Of a DNA stretch of 64,000 nucleotides, positions 18,413 through 27,456 are shown one piece after another. The position numbers were made by a program, and so were the translations under genes. Position 1 is the stretch's first letter. Each line of letters begins with the position of its first letter. Under the pieces are notes generated by a model that did no database searches, was not told the DNA's origin, and saw only the letters and a program-made list of their open reading frames with translations. Origin of the DNA: Bacillus sp. F19 (GTDB lineage: Bacteria; Bacillota; Bacilli; Bacillales; Bacillaceae); assembly GCA_023823795.1 (NCBI GenBank), contig CP085710.1, positions 1,142,001 to 1,206,000 on the forward strand, read 5' to 3'.

Positions 18413-19267
18413 ATGACATGGATTAAGTCAATACAGAAGGCGATTGACTATATGGAAGAACATTTGCTTGAAGATATTTCGATTGAGCAGATTGCTAAAG
18501 AGGCAAATGCTTCAGCCTTTCATTTTCAGCGGACGTTTACAATCTTAACGGACATTTCTGTTGGGGAATATCTTCGGCGCAGACGTTTAACATTAGCCGC
18601 CCAGGAACTTGCAAACAGCAGCTCTAAAGTGATTGATCTTGCCTATAAGTATGGCTATGACACTCCCGAATCGTTTACAAAGGCTTTCAGAAGGCAGCAC
18701 GGGATTTCACCTAGTGATGCCAGAAAAAGCACGTGTAAACTAAAATTCTACAGCCGCCTGACCATTCAGGTGAGTTTGAAAGGGGCAGATCCATTGAATT
18801 ACAAAGTGGCAGAACGAAAAGGGTTTGATGCAGTCGGGATTAAACGTGAGTTTTCTTGTGAGAATGAGGAAAATCTGATCGGAATTCCTAAGCTTTGGAA
18901 TGAAGTAAATCAGGATGGAACCAATGAGCTGCTGATGAATCTGAACAATGGAGAAATTAAAGGCGTGATGGGGATTTGTGTAGCAGGCAGTAACAAGATG
19001 ATGGATTATTGGGTAGCTGCAGAGTATGAAGGTGAACCGCCTGAAGGCCTGTCAAAGCTTACAATTCCAGCGACAAAATGGATTGTATTTGAAGTTCATG
19101 GCTCAATGCCGGATGCCATGCAAAATACGTGGAAGCAAATTTTCTCAGAATGGTTCCCGACGAGCGGATATGAGCATGCGGGCACACCTGATTTAGAGGT
19201 GTATACAAATGATGATCCATTTAGCTCAAACTATTATTCAGAGATTTGGATTCCTGTAAAAGCATAA
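18413..19267 (+). CDS. AraC-family regulator with GyrI-like ligand domain
   Basis: A 284-residue regulator. Two helix-turn-helix units occupy residues 5-105, with EDISIEQIAKEANASAFHFQ and YGYDTPESFTKAFRRQHG. A GyrI-like/AraC effector-binding domain follows at about 125-284. It is a Rob/BltR-like architecture, in which the C-terminal domain binds hydrophobic ligands. ATG 18413 has AAGGAG 8 nt upstream. A close paralogue lies at 20475. Confidence 0.85.
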   Translation: MTWIKSIQKAIDYMEEHLLEDISIEQIAKEANASAFHFQRTFTILTDISVGEYLRRRRLTLAAQELANSSSKVIDLAYKYGYDTPESFTKAFRRQHGISPSDARKSTCKLKFYSRLTIQVSLKGADPLNYKVAERKGFDAVGIKREFSCENEENLIGIPKLWNEVNQDGTNELLMNLNNGEIKGVMGICVAGSNKMMDYWVAAEYEGEPPEGLSKLTIPATKWIVFEVHGSMPDAMQNTWKQIFSEWFPTSGYEHAGTPDLEVYTNDDPFSSNYYSEIWIPVKA

Positions 19268-19282
19268 AAGACAATAAAAGAT

Positions 19283-19318
19283 AAACACTCTTAATTTATT
19301 TTGAGTGTTTTTTTTTTT
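19283..19318 (+). terminator. Terminator
   Basis: AAACACTC pairs with GAGTGTTT and is followed by a long T-run. Confidence 0.85.
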
Positions 19319-19519
19319 GCAATAGGAAAAGGCTGATGCAAATTTAACATCAGCTCCCATAATCACGAAGCTACTTGTCAAACCATCTTTTCCAAAGCTT
19401 TGTAGACTGTGCAGCTTCATTAATCGTTTCATTTTCAGGTGTTTCTTCAATTGCTGGTGCGTTTTTTAATTAGCATTTTATGATAGTGTTAGATTAAATG
19501 AAAATGCGGGGTATAAGGA

Positions 19520-20239
19520 ATGAAACAAGATAAAATTTTAGAAAAGGATTTATATCTGCCAATACAAAGATATTTTCTAAAACGGGGATTTGAAGTGTAT
19601 GGAGAAGTAAATGACTGTGATCTGGCTGCGGTTAAGGCTGAAGAGCTGATTTTAGTAGAACTGAAGCTCAGGTTAAACGTAGAACTGCTCATTCAGGCTG
19701 CGAAAAGACAGCGGTATACTGAGCAAGTTTATATTGCTGTTCCCAAACCATCATACAGTTTGCGTTCAAAAAAATGGAAGGATCTTTGCTACTTGGTGAA
19801 GCGGCTGGAGCTCGGTCTGATTATCGTATCTTTTCGTCAAGGAAAAGGCTATGCTGAAATGAAAATGGAACCTGCTTCCTTCGATAGAGGTAAAAGTATG
19901 AAGCAAAGCAAGAAAAAGAGAGACAGAATACTCGCTGAAATTGCCGGGAGAAGCGGAGATCACAATGTCGGCGGAGTGAATAAAACGAAAATCATGACAG
20001 CTTACAAGGAAAGGTGTATTCACATTGCCTGCTGCCTCGACCGGAAAGGTCAGCTCAGTCCTAAAATTCTCCGTGAAATGGGAACTGGTGATAAAACGCT
20101 CTCGATCTTAAATAAAAATTACTATGGCTGGTTTGAAAGGGTAGAAAGAGGGACGTATATCTTGAGTGAAACCGGGAAAAAAGGATTGCTGATGCATGAA
20201 GCATTGAGTGAGTACTACTATACTAAGATTGAAGATTAG
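19520..20239 (+). CDS. DUF2161 protein, putative PD-(D/E)xK nuclease fold
   Basis: A 239-residue protein. The N-terminal 130 residues hold a PD-(D/E)xK-like core, with D34 in NDCDLAAVKAEE and E47-x-K49 in LVELKL. A basic C-terminal domain (150-239) contains winged-helix-like sequence and ends in LSETGKKGLLMHEALSEY. This matches DUF2161. Family function is unproven; nuclease activity is a structural inference. The ATG is preceded by AAGGA at about 8 nt. The neighbours are AraC regulators, with no restriction or defence partner in sight. Confidence 0.75.
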   Translation: MKQDKILEKDLYLPIQRYFLKRGFEVYGEVNDCDLAAVKAEELILVELKLRLNVELLIQAAKRQRYTEQVYIAVPKPSYSLRSKKWKDLCYLVKRLELGLIIVSFRQGKGYAEMKMEPASFDRGKSMKQSKKKRDRILAEIAGRSGDHNVGGVNKTKIMTAYKERCIHIACCLDRKGQLSPKILREMGTGDKTLSILNKNYYGWFERVERGTYILSETGKKGLLMHEALSEYYYTKIED

Positions 20240-20474
20240 ATCCTGCGGTTATGTGTGCTGCAGGTTTTTAATGTTTTTTAGCAGAACAAACGGATTTAAT
20301 AGGTGATTGACGGCTGAAAATCTGGCAATTTCGGCTTGAAAAAGATCGGGTTTGGCTGAAAGCAATATGAGATGATGCAAGTAATTATTCGAAATATAGC
20401 ACAAAAAATCAAAAAAGGAATACAGGCATCTTGTAAAATATGGGTATAAGGACGACGAAGAAGGGTGTGAAGAC

Positions 20475-21341
20475 ATGGATACATACCATCGGATTCAAAA
20501 AGCAATTGAGTATATTGAAACAAATCTTTTTGAAGATTTAAAGATTCATCACGTTGCATCTCAGGCTTTTTTCTCTCCGTTTCACTTTCAGAGAATGTTT
20601 CAGGCAATTTCAGGATTTACTGTTCAAGAATACATTCGAAACAGAAGGCTGTCTGAAGCAGCTGTTCTTCTGAAAAAAGACATTCCTATATTACAAATAG
20701 CACTCGATTGCCAATATGGCTCGCAAGAATCGTTTACAAGATCATTCTCTGCATTCGCAGGAATACCGCCATCTAAGTACCGTAAATCACAGATATCCCT
20801 AAAGCTGCAGCCTAAAATGAATTTTCTGGATTTCAAGCAAAGGATGAGAGGTGAAATTCATGTGAACAAGCCTCATATTGTAAACCTTTCCCCTATTCAT
20901 ATCATTGGATGTGAATACAAAACAAACTTAAACAATGATGCCCATTATGAAGAAATACCAGGATTCTATCATGATTTCGGCATGAATGAATACTACATGA
21001 AAATAGCGGATAAACTCGCGCCGGGCATGTCCTACGGGATCGCCTGCAGCTTTGAAGATGATGGAGGTTTTTCATTTATCATTGGTGAGGAAGCAAAAGA
21101 ATCAAATGCTAAATTGCATGAGCCCCTTATTCATTTTAAAATTCCTGAAGGGAAATACGCGGAATTCAAAGTGAATGGCTCCGCTGACATGGTTCAAAAT
21201 AATCGCAGGTACATTTACGGCACTTGGCTGCCTCAATCCAACTTTGAACGGAGAGAGGGGCCGGATTTTGAGGTAACGGATGTACTGGGCTCAAGCTACC
21301 CTGACAAAATGAAGATAAATATTTATATTCCTGTTTATTAA
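20475..21341 (+). CDS. AraC-family regulator with GyrI-like ligand domain (second copy)
   Basis: A 288-residue protein with the same architecture as the one at 18413. Two helix-turn-helix units lie in residues 5-105 (YGSQESFTRSFSAFAG in the second). An effector-binding GyrI-like domain lies at about 128-288, beginning HIVNLSPIHIIGCEYK. The sequences are only moderately alike, so this is an old duplication or independent recruitment. The ATG follows GAAGGGTGTG. A strong terminator follows directly. Confidence 0.85.
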   Translation: MDTYHRIQKAIEYIETNLFEDLKIHHVASQAFFSPFHFQRMFQAISGFTVQEYIRNRRLSEAAVLLKKDIPILQIALDCQYGSQESFTRSFSAFAGIPPSKYRKSQISLKLQPKMNFLDFKQRMRGEIHVNKPHIVNLSPIHIIGCEYKTNLNNDAHYEEIPGFYHDFGMNEYYMKIADKLAPGMSYGIACSFEDDGGFSFIIGEEAKESNAKLHEPLIHFKIPEGKYAEFKVNGSADMVQNNRRYIYGTWLPQSNFERREGPDFEVTDVLGSSYPDKMKINIYIPVY

Positions 21342-21371
21342 ACCAATTCTTCCGAGAAGAATTGGTTTTTT
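21341..21371 (+). terminator. Terminator
   Basis: A perfect 12-bp stem (AACCAATTCTTC, CGA loop, GAAGAATTGGTT) followed by T residues. Confidence 0.9.
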
Positions 21372-21411
21372 GATGGAAGAAATCTGTAAAATGGGTTTAG
21401 ATCTGATGTGA

Positions 21412-21488
21412 GGAATCATACACATCCAAGGGTTACCCGATTCATGTTTTTGCGCAGTTATGGGGAATCTCTCTATGATTACCCGATT
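21412..21488. repeat. Degenerate pair of repeat segments related to the 6441 array
   Basis: GGAATC begins at 21412 and 21464, exactly 52 bp apart. TTACCCGATT occurs in both halves. The second half contains CTCTATGATTACCCGATT, nearly the core of the 6441 array. Confidence 0.5.
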
Positions 21489-21614
21489 AAAAAAAACGGC
21501 CAAATAAGGTCCCGAATAGAAAATATTTTTTCCAAGCTTACTCACAAATGGTTTGAGATTCTAAACGTATAGTACTATTCTTATAGATAGAACAACGTTT
21601 TGGAAAGGAGAACC

Positions 21615-21763
21615 ATGCAAACTAAAAACAAATTACACACAACCCTTAAGAAAATAAATAAAGAGATTTAAGATTAAAAACAAGAACTGATCCAAGCTAT
21701 AAAAGTAGAAAAGAGCATCAAAAAATGATTTTTAGTAAAGAAAAGGCCTCAGTGAAGGAGTGA
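21615..21763 (+). pseudogene. Small frameshifted gene, about 49 codons
   Basis: An AAAGGAG site precedes ATG 21615, which opens a short basic peptide (MQTKNKLHTTLKKINKEI) that stops at 21669. A second frame continues without a stop from 21665 (DLRLKTRTDPSYKSRKEHQK) to TGA 21761. Joined by one indel near 21663, the two make a charged helical protein of about 49 residues. No family is recognised. It could also be two unrelated chance frames, but the good ribosome binding site and continuous coding-like sequence favour a lost small gene. Confidence 0.4.
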
Positions 21764-21768
21764 AGTAA

Positions 21769-22386
21769 TTGGAGAACTGGATTACGGATTTTATGGAGCA
21801 ATATGGATACTTTGGCATCTTCCTGATGATCGCATTAGAAAACATTTTCCCTCCTATTCCTTCAGAAGTTGTATTGCCTTTTGGAGGCTTCATGACAACC
21901 AATTCCGACATGAATGTGATTGGAGTCATACTTGCCGCTACAGCAGGTTCTGTTGTCGGAGCAGTTATTTTATTCTGGATCGGACTGCAGCTGGATGTTG
22001 AACGGCTCGAAAAAATCATTGATAAGTGGGGACATATCCTAAGAGTAAAGAAGAAGGATGTGCACCGGGCAGATGCATGGTTTGATAAATACGGCATATG
22101 GACTGTTTTTTTCTGCCGTATGATTCCGCTTCTTCGCAGCCTCATCTCCATTCCGGCAGGCATGTCGAATATGAATTTCCTGAAATTCGCTCTATTTACA
22201 ACTTTTGGAACCTTGATCTGGAATATTGCACTTGTTATGCTGGGGGCATCACTCGGTGAAGCCTGGCCTAAAATCAATGATTATGTCGGCGTCTATTCGT
22301 CAGTCATTTATGCAGTTCTTGGAGTTGCAGCTGTTGTATTTATTATCTGGTTTATTCGCAGAAGGCAAACGAAGAGTACACATTAA
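21769..22386 (+). CDS. DedA-family membrane protein
   Basis: A 205-residue protein with about five hydrophobic segments and the DedA signatures: ENIFPPIPSEVVLPFGG near residue 24 and FFCRMIPLLRSLISIPAGM around residue 120. Family knowledge: DedA/VTT proteins help flip phospholipids or undecaprenyl phosphate and support membrane energetics. The start is TTG 21769 behind a GGAG site. It resembles B. subtilis YngC. A strong terminator follows the stop. Confidence 0.9.
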   Translation: MENWITDFMEQYGYFGIFLMIALENIFPPIPSEVVLPFGGFMTTNSDMNVIGVILAATAGSVVGAVILFWIGLQLDVERLEKIIDKWGHILRVKKKDVHRADAWFDKYGIWTVFFCRMIPLLRSLISIPAGMSNMNFLKFALFTTFGTLIWNIALVMLGASLGEAWPKINDYVGVYSSVIYAVLGVAAVVFIIWFIRRRQTKSTH

Positions 22387-22396
22387 ATGGATGAAA

Positions 22397-22431
22397 AAGA
22401 CCCAATCCGAGTGGGGATTGGGTCTTTTTTT
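22397..22431 (+). terminator. Terminator between convergent genes
   Basis: AAGACCCAATCC pairs with GGATTGGGTCTT and is followed by T7. Confidence 0.9.
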
Positions 22432-23083
22432 ATGCAGCCTGCGGCTTACTGTATGCCTGTTTAAATGTATTCATCATGGAAATGTTCACAAGCATTCCAG
22501 CAGAGATGCAGAGCAGGATCAGCGATGATCCCCCGTAGCTTACGAATGGAAGGGTAACACCCGTAATCGGAAGCAGTCCGACTACAGCTCCAAGGTTGAC
22601 GATTGCCTGAATTCCGATCATGGATGAAATGCCAATGGCAAGGAGTGAGCCAAATGGATCGGGACAGTTTTTGCTGATCGCAAAGCCTTTTAACACGATA
22701 AACGAAATCAGCCCGATGACAAAGAGTACTCCGAACAGTCCTAGCTCTTCACTGATGACCGCCATAATAAAATCCGTATGGCTTTCCGGCAAATAGCCAT
22801 ATTTTTGAATGCTGTTTCCAAGGCCGAGCCCGACCATGCCGCCGCTGCTGATTGCATAGTAGGAGCTGACCAGCTGATAGCCTGAATCGGCGATATTTTC
22901 AAAGGGATCCATAAAACCTGTGAATCTCGAAATTCTCTCAGATGAGAAGACATCGGCTAATTTATTTGTGACAAATAAAAGCAAAAGCCCGATCGTCACT
23001 GCAAGCGCTATAAAGGCCGATAATTTAATAAAGCTTTTTAACGTAATACCGGAACAAAGAATGATGATCGCAGCATTCAGAGG
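22430..23083 (-). pseudogene. Truncated FtsW/RodA/SpoVE-type (SEDS) protein
   Basis: About 217 codons of the C-terminal half of a SEDS glycan polymerase or flippase remain. They include GYLPESHTDFIMAV and the late GVTLPFVSYGGSSLI. SEDS proteins are about 390-400 residues, so roughly the first 180 are missing. The frame runs back to NAAIIILCSGITL and then meets an in-frame TGA at 23084-23086. Sequence further upstream shows no SEDS similarity, so a deletion or rearrangement joined it to the region before 23243. An internal ATG at 22999 lacks a good site. A full-length SEDS gene lies at 27457. Confidence 0.8.
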
Positions 23084-23242
23084 TCAGCGCCGGTTTCTTT
23101 AATTTGATCACTGAGGGGACAGTTAAAATTAGCTTCCAATCTATTAAGACTGCATCATACTTGTTATATAACACATTCTCACATTTGTGCTATAATTATT
23201 TTGAAAAATAATTGAATATTTCGACTAAAAGGGGATGAAGAG

Positions 23243-24832
23243 ATGAAGGTGCCATTGCTGCTGCCTCAGTTTTTGGATCGGGCTGTCAAGCTTTACGGGG
23301 AGAAAACAGCTGTGATTGATGAGTTAAAAGAATTTACATATGCAGAGGTAAATGAAAGAGTCAATCAGCTTTCGCGGGGGCTAAGGGAATTAGGGATTGA
23401 AAAAGGGGATCGTGTTGCGTATCTTGCACCAAATTCTTCTGAAATGTACGAGGGGTTTTACGGGGTTCTTCAGCTTGGAGCGGTTATTGTTCCTCTGAAT
23501 ACACGACTGATTCCGGATGATTATGTGTATATATTAAATCACAGTGAAACAAAAGCATTGTTTGTTGATCATGAACTTTATTCACAGATTGAGCCTGTCG
23601 CAGATCAATTGAAAACCGTTAAAACAATTATTGTCCACGGTCTTGAAATCAGTGAAGACGGGCCGGTTGCTTATGAGCAATGGCTTAGTCAATTTGAAAA
23701 ACATGAAATCGATCGTCCTGAGATGGAGGAGGACGATCTGGCAACTCTCCTTTATACTAGCGGGACAACCGGAAAGCCTAAAGGTGTCATGTTGACACAC
23801 CGCAGCAACTATTTGCATGCACTCGCTTCGATGCATCATCTTCGGGTTTCTGATCGGGATGTTCTTCTGCATGTTCTTCCGATGTTCCATGTCAGTGGAT
23901 GGGGATCGCCATTTTATTACACGGCAAATGGCGCGACACAGGTATGTCTTAGAAAAGTGCTGCCGGCCGATATTTTCAAAAAGATAAATGACTATAGAGT
24001 AACCGTCATGCATATGGCTCCAACTGTCCTAAACAGCCTGCTTCAGTTCTCGGAAGTGAACGGCTTCGCAAAACAGCCGCAGGATATCCGGATAGTCATA
24101 GCAGGATCTGCCCCGCCGCCTGCATTTGTGAAGCGGGTGGAAGAGGAATTGAAGTGGGAGTTTATCCAAGTCTATGGCATGACTGAAACATCCCCGCTAA
24201 TTACAACTTCCATTATTCGTGATACACAGGAGCGTCTTTTGCCGGAGGAAAAATATCGTTTAAAAGCAAAAGCAGGCTATCAGTTCATAGGAAGCGATGT
24301 GAGAGTTTTTAATGAGCTTGGAGAGGAAGTTAAGCACAACAGTCAGGAAATCGGTGAGATTGCGGTGCGCGGAAACGGAGTAATGGAAGGCTATTGGAAC
24401 AATCAGGAAGGAACAGATGATGTCATTCGCGGCGGCTGGTACTATACCGGTGACATGGCTGTTGTGGATGAGGATGGCAACATTGAAATTGCTGATCGAA
24501 AAAAAGATATTATTATCAGCGGAGGAGAAAACATTTCTTCCATCGAAGTCGAAGGCGTCCTGTATGATCACCCTGCAGTGCAGGAGGTCGCTGTCATTTC
24601 TGTCCCCCATGAAAAATGGGGAGAAACGCCGCAGGCCATTGTCGTCATAAAGGATGGACTGCTGACAAGCGAGGAAGAACTTATCGCCTTTGCGCGCAGC
24701 AAGCTAGCCCATTTCAAAGCTCCGACGAAAGTGATATTTGCAGATGAGCTGCCTAAAACGGCATCAGGCAAAATTCAAAAAGTTCATCTTCGGAAGGAAT
24801 TCTGGAAGGAAAAAGAGAAGTTTATAAACTGA
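23243..24832 (+). CDS. Long-chain fatty acid-CoA ligase family (AMP-forming)
   Basis: A 529-residue acyl-adenylate enzyme. The P-loop is LYTSGTTGKPKG (residues 170-181). The adenine-binding motif is QVYGMTETSPL and the hinge region is YYTGDMAVVDEDGNIEIADR. The C-terminal catalytic lysine lies in LPKTASGKIQK. The enzyme activates a carboxylic acid with ATP and transfers it to CoA, probably for beta-oxidation or lipid turnover; chain length is not predictable. GGGGATGAAGAG precedes the ATG. It is monocistronic, with a terminator 25 nt after the stop. Confidence 0.9.
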   Translation: MKVPLLLPQFLDRAVKLYGEKTAVIDELKEFTYAEVNERVNQLSRGLRELGIEKGDRVAYLAPNSSEMYEGFYGVLQLGAVIVPLNTRLIPDDYVYILNHSETKALFVDHELYSQIEPVADQLKTVKTIIVHGLEISEDGPVAYEQWLSQFEKHEIDRPEMEEDDLATLLYTSGTTGKPKGVMLTHRSNYLHALASMHHLRVSDRDVLLHVLPMFHVSGWGSPFYYTANGATQVCLRKVLPADIFKKINDYRVTVMHMAPTVLNSLLQFSEVNGFAKQPQDIRIVIAGSAPPPAFVKRVEEELKWEFIQVYGMTETSPLITTSIIRDTQERLLPEEKYRLKAKAGYQFIGSDVRVFNELGEEVKHNSQEIGEIAVRGNGVMEGYWNNQEGTDDVIRGGWYYTGDMAVVDEDGNIEIADRKKDIIISGGENISSIEVEGVLYDHPAVQEVAVISVPHEKWGETPQAIVVIKDGLLTSEEELIAFARSKLAHFKAPTKVIFADELPKTASGKIQKVHLRKEFWKEKEKFIN

Positions 24833-24856
24833 CAAAATAGGAATGCACGATCAAAA

Positions 24857-24884
24857 GAAAACCAGGGAAACCTGGTTCTTTTTT
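24857..24884 (+). terminator. Terminator
   Basis: AACCAGG, GAAA loop, CCTGGTT, then a T-rich run. Confidence 0.85.
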
Positions 24885-24904
24885 AGGGGAAAAAGGGGTG
24901 ACAC

Positions 24905-25540
24905 ATGTTTACAATTCTTTTAATTATGTTCGTTTTTGCTTCTGGAACGGCTTACATGGCAGCCATTTATTATAAAAAAGAAACATGGATTTATGCGCTG
25001 AAACCAGGAACGATGCTTTTGATCATTGGAATTGCCTTAATTAATCTGAAGGCCGCCGGCATTTACGGAATACTGGTTGTCTCGGGATTGCTGTTTTCGC
25101 TGGCAGGCGATGTCTTTCTCATGCAGCCTGCTGATCGTTTTTTGCAGGGGTTAAGTTCTTTTTTCATAGCTCATGTTCTTTACACTGCGGCATTTATCTC
25201 TGAGCGGGACGGTGCAAGCAATCCCCTTATTTGGAGTGTGCTGATTGTCATTGCTCTCCTCTTTTTCCGCCTTCTTTTTAAGGGAGTAAAAGAAAAAGGG
25301 GGGATTGTAATGATCGCAGCTGTTTCGCTGTATATAACGGTCATTACACTGATGACCGGGACGTCTTTTTTCAGCGGACAAGTCCTGATCATTGCAGCAG
25401 CATTATTCTTTTACCTATCAGATGCAGTGCTGGCATGGGACCGATTCAGGAGTTCTTTAAAATACAGGGACTATATGGTGATGAGCACTTATTTTCTGGC
25501 GCAGCTTCTATTTGCTGTCAGTGTCTATCTTTTTAAATAA
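24905..25540 (+). CDS. YhhN-family membrane protein (lysoplasmalogenase-like)
   Basis: A 211-residue protein with about eight hydrophobic helices and the conserved polar motifs of the YhhN/TMEM86 family: SLAGDVFLM (about residue 61), FFIAHVLY and YLSDAVLAWDRF (about residue 170). Animal TMEM86 members hydrolyse the vinyl-ether bond of lysoplasmalogens; the bacterial role is less clear. AAAGGGGTGACAC lies before the ATG. The next gene starts 15 nt after the stop and is probably co-transcribed. Confidence 0.8.
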   Translation: MFTILLIMFVFASGTAYMAAIYYKKETWIYALKPGTMLLIIGIALINLKAAGIYGILVVSGLLFSLAGDVFLMQPADRFLQGLSSFFIAHVLYTAAFISERDGASNPLIWSVLIVIALLFFRLLFKGVKEKGGIVMIAAVSLYITVITLMTGTSFFSGQVLIIAAALFFYLSDAVLAWDRFRSSLKYRDYMVMSTYFLAQLLFAVSVYLFK

Positions 25541-25555
25541 GGAAGGGTGATAGAA

Positions 25556-26299
25556 ATGAAAGCAACAGATGAAATCTTATCAGTATGGAAGAAATTTGAT
25601 GAATTTCCGATGGAAACCCTTACTAAGGCATGGTATTACGGGAAAGCCGGTTCAAAAAAGCAGAGAGATCTTTCGTTAATGAAGGAACACAAGGAGCAGT
25701 ACGGCATAACAGGCAACTGTTTTGATTTATCGATTTGGCTGCTGGATGAGCTTGCAAAAGGAGGAATTGATGCTTACCCAATTGGATTAGATCATGCAGC
25801 TGTCATTGCGCTTGATGAATTGGGCAGAAGATATTTGTGTGACTTGGGAGATCAGTGGCTGAATCCAATCTTGATTGACGCCAAAGCACAGGATTTCACG
25901 ACTGAAAAACTAAAGGGATTTTTTCCTGCTGCAGAAATAAAGGTGGAACCGGTCGGAGATGATGTGAAGATTACTTACTATCGTCCGAATGGAAAGTCGT
26001 CCGCACAAATCTATCAGACTGTACCTATCGATCGAACACTGTTCATGGCTGCAGCTGAACAATCTCAAAATACAATCAAGCGGGAGCCTCTTTTAGAAAA
26101 AAGAGTTGAACTTGGAAAAGAAACAGCTCATTTTGAATTTTATAATTGGAAAAGCTTTTTAAGCACCAATAGCGGATTGTTTGACGACCTGGACGCAGAA
26201 ACCATAGATGAATGGGCTGATCGAATTCATCAAAAAACGGCGTATGATAGAGAGTTTCTATTGGAAACATTGATGATTTATAAAAAGATGGAAAAATAG
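25556..26299 (+). CDS. Uncharacterised protein with a possible Cys-His-Asp triad
   Basis: A 247-residue soluble protein without a family name that I recognise. Residues 50-100 show the order used by transglutaminase-like and arylamine N-acetyltransferase folds: Cys55 in ITGNCFDLSIWLLDEL, His80 in GLDHAAVIALDE and Asp96 in YLCDLGDQW. The C-terminal 100 residues are charged and helical. ATG 25556 is preferred, since GGAAGGG lies 8 nt upstream; an in-frame GTG at 25547 overlaps that site. It follows the YhhN gene closely. An acyl- or peptide-transfer reaction is possible but is inference. Confidence 0.6.
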   Translation: MKATDEILSVWKKFDEFPMETLTKAWYYGKAGSKKQRDLSLMKEHKEQYGITGNCFDLSIWLLDELAKGGIDAYPIGLDHAAVIALDELGRRYLCDLGDQWLNPILIDAKAQDFTTEKLKGFFPAAEIKVEPVGDDVKITYYRPNGKSSAQIYQTVPIDRTLFMAAAEQSQNTIKREPLLEKRVELGKETAHFEFYNWKSFLSTNSGLFDDLDAETIDEWADRIHQKTAYDREFLLETLMIYKKMEK

Positions 26300-26382
26300 T
26301 TGTGTGTTTTCCTATTCTTGTTATGTTATATAATGGAAGATTGTAAAGCGGTGAAAGAAGAGAATTGAGAGGACATCAAAAG

Positions 26383-27009
26383 ATGGATAAAGAATTACTT
26401 CGTATTTATGATGAGAATCACAATCCAATAGGAACAGCTGCCCGCTCAGATGTCCATAAGTCCGGCTACTGGCATGAAACCTTTCATTGCTGGTTTGCGG
26501 GAAGAGAGAACGGCAGGGTGTACCTCTATTTTCAGTTGAGGAGCAAAGCGAAAAAGGATTACCCCAATTTATATGATATTACGGCTGCAGGCCACATTCT
26601 GGCCGATGAAACGATTGAGGATGGAACCAGGGAGGTAGAAGAGGAAATCGGCATTCGCCTCTCCTTCTCAGATCTAGTCCTGTTGGATGTTCTGAAGTAT
26701 TGTGTATCTCAAAAAGGGTTAATTGATAATGAAATTGCACATGTGTTTTTTTATCCATTTAATCTGCCCTTTGAAAGATTTACCTTGCAAAAAGAAGAAG
26801 TAGCGGGAATGGCTCGGGCAGAATTGCAATTAGTTAAAGACCTTATGGCTGGGAGAAGAACTAGTCTTCTAATGGACGGTTTTGAAGTGAATCAGGACGG
26901 AACTAGAAAAAATGTCCAAACAAAAGTAGATAAATCTAGATTCGTGCCTCATGAAGATACCTATTATGAGAGAGTTTTAGAATTGATTGAAGATGAGATG
27001 ATGAGATAA
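26383..27009 (+). CDS. Nudix hydrolase
   Basis: A 208-residue protein with a Nudix box around AGHILADETIEDGTREVEEE, ending EIGI. It shows the G, E, REVEEE and G positions, with one residue fewer than usual between E and RE. The N-terminal part (LLRIYDENHNPIGTAARSDVH) resembles the IPP-isomerase-like/YfcD subgroup of Nudix enzymes, which act on diphosphate-linked substrates. The C-terminal 60 residues are an extra helical tail. ATG 26383 sits about 10 nt behind AGAGGA; an upstream in-frame TTG at 26365 is less likely. Confidence 0.85.
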   Translation: MDKELLRIYDENHNPIGTAARSDVHKSGYWHETFHCWFAGRENGRVYLYFQLRSKAKKDYPNLYDITAAGHILADETIEDGTREVEEEIGIRLSFSDLVLLDVLKYCVSQKGLIDNEIAHVFFYPFNLPFERFTLQKEEVAGMARAELQLVKDLMAGRRTSLLMDGFEVNQDGTRKNVQTKVDKSRFVPHEDTYYERVLELIEDEMMR

Positions 27010-27108
27010 TGAGAAAGTAATAGGGAAATAGAGTTTGAAAAAAATCTATGATTTCCTGAAACCTTTTCTCAAAATTTTTCGTATTTACATATTAGAGAGG
27101 GAAACAAG

Positions 27109-27234
27109 ATGATTCCAGTTTGGGTTGTGGTTTTAACTGTTAGTGCCTGCAATCAGGTTTATGATTTGAAGCCAGCCATCTTCATGTATGCGGTCATACT
27201 AATCAGCAGACAGGAAATGGTGAATGCAGCTTAG
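27109..27234 (+). CDS. Possible small membrane protein, 41 residues
   Basis: ATG 27109 is preceded by GAGAGGG and opens a 41-residue frame that starts MIPVWVVVLTVSACNQVYDL and has a second hydrophobic stretch (AIFMYAVILI). No homologue is recognised. It lies in a 450-bp gap between the Nudix gene and the SEDS gene and is followed by a hairpin and T-run at 27295-27320. This layout would fit a short independent transcript. Confidence 0.35.
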   Translation: MIPVWVVVLTVSACNQVYDLKPAIFMYAVILISRQEMVNAA

Positions 27235-27294
27235 ACGGTAACGTGCACCGTATGCCGGACAAGGCAGTAAGCCTATTTTGATTGTAAAGACATA

Positions 27295-27320
27295 AGGACT
27301 GCGATCAGCAGTCTTTTTTT
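27295..27320 (+). terminator. Terminator
   Basis: GACTGC, loop, GCAGTC, then eight T residues. Confidence 0.7.
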
Positions 27321-27360
27321 TAGTATTACTGCAATTTTTATAGTATGTAGGGTCTTTGTC

Positions 27361-27424
27361 AAGCTCCAGCGCCTAGATCCTTATCTGCCTGTCGGATCTG
27401 ATCAAGGTGCATGCGCTTTTCTGC
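27361..27424. repeat. Dispersed Bacillaceae-type intergenic element (short copy)
   Basis: CAAGCTCCAGCGCCTAGATC and, further on, GCCTGTCGGATCTGATCAAG with GCATGCGCTTTTC. A longer related copy lies at 36290-36400. From memory, similar AGCGCCTA...TTGCGCTTTT elements recur between genes in many Bacillaceae genomes. Confidence 0.6.
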
Positions 27425-27456
27425 AGCTTAAAGTGATGTGAGAGGATTTGCAAAAA

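Noticed and set aside
19377-19460. Minus-strand fragment reading APAIEETPENETINEAAQ and ending KLWKRWFDK
   Set aside because: It looks coding-like but has no start, is only about 28 codons and meets a stop just upstream. Possibly the tail of a lost gene, but not supportable as a feature.
21732-22277. 181-residue minus-strand frame
   Set aside because: It is antisense to the dedA gene, whose motifs are unmistakable.
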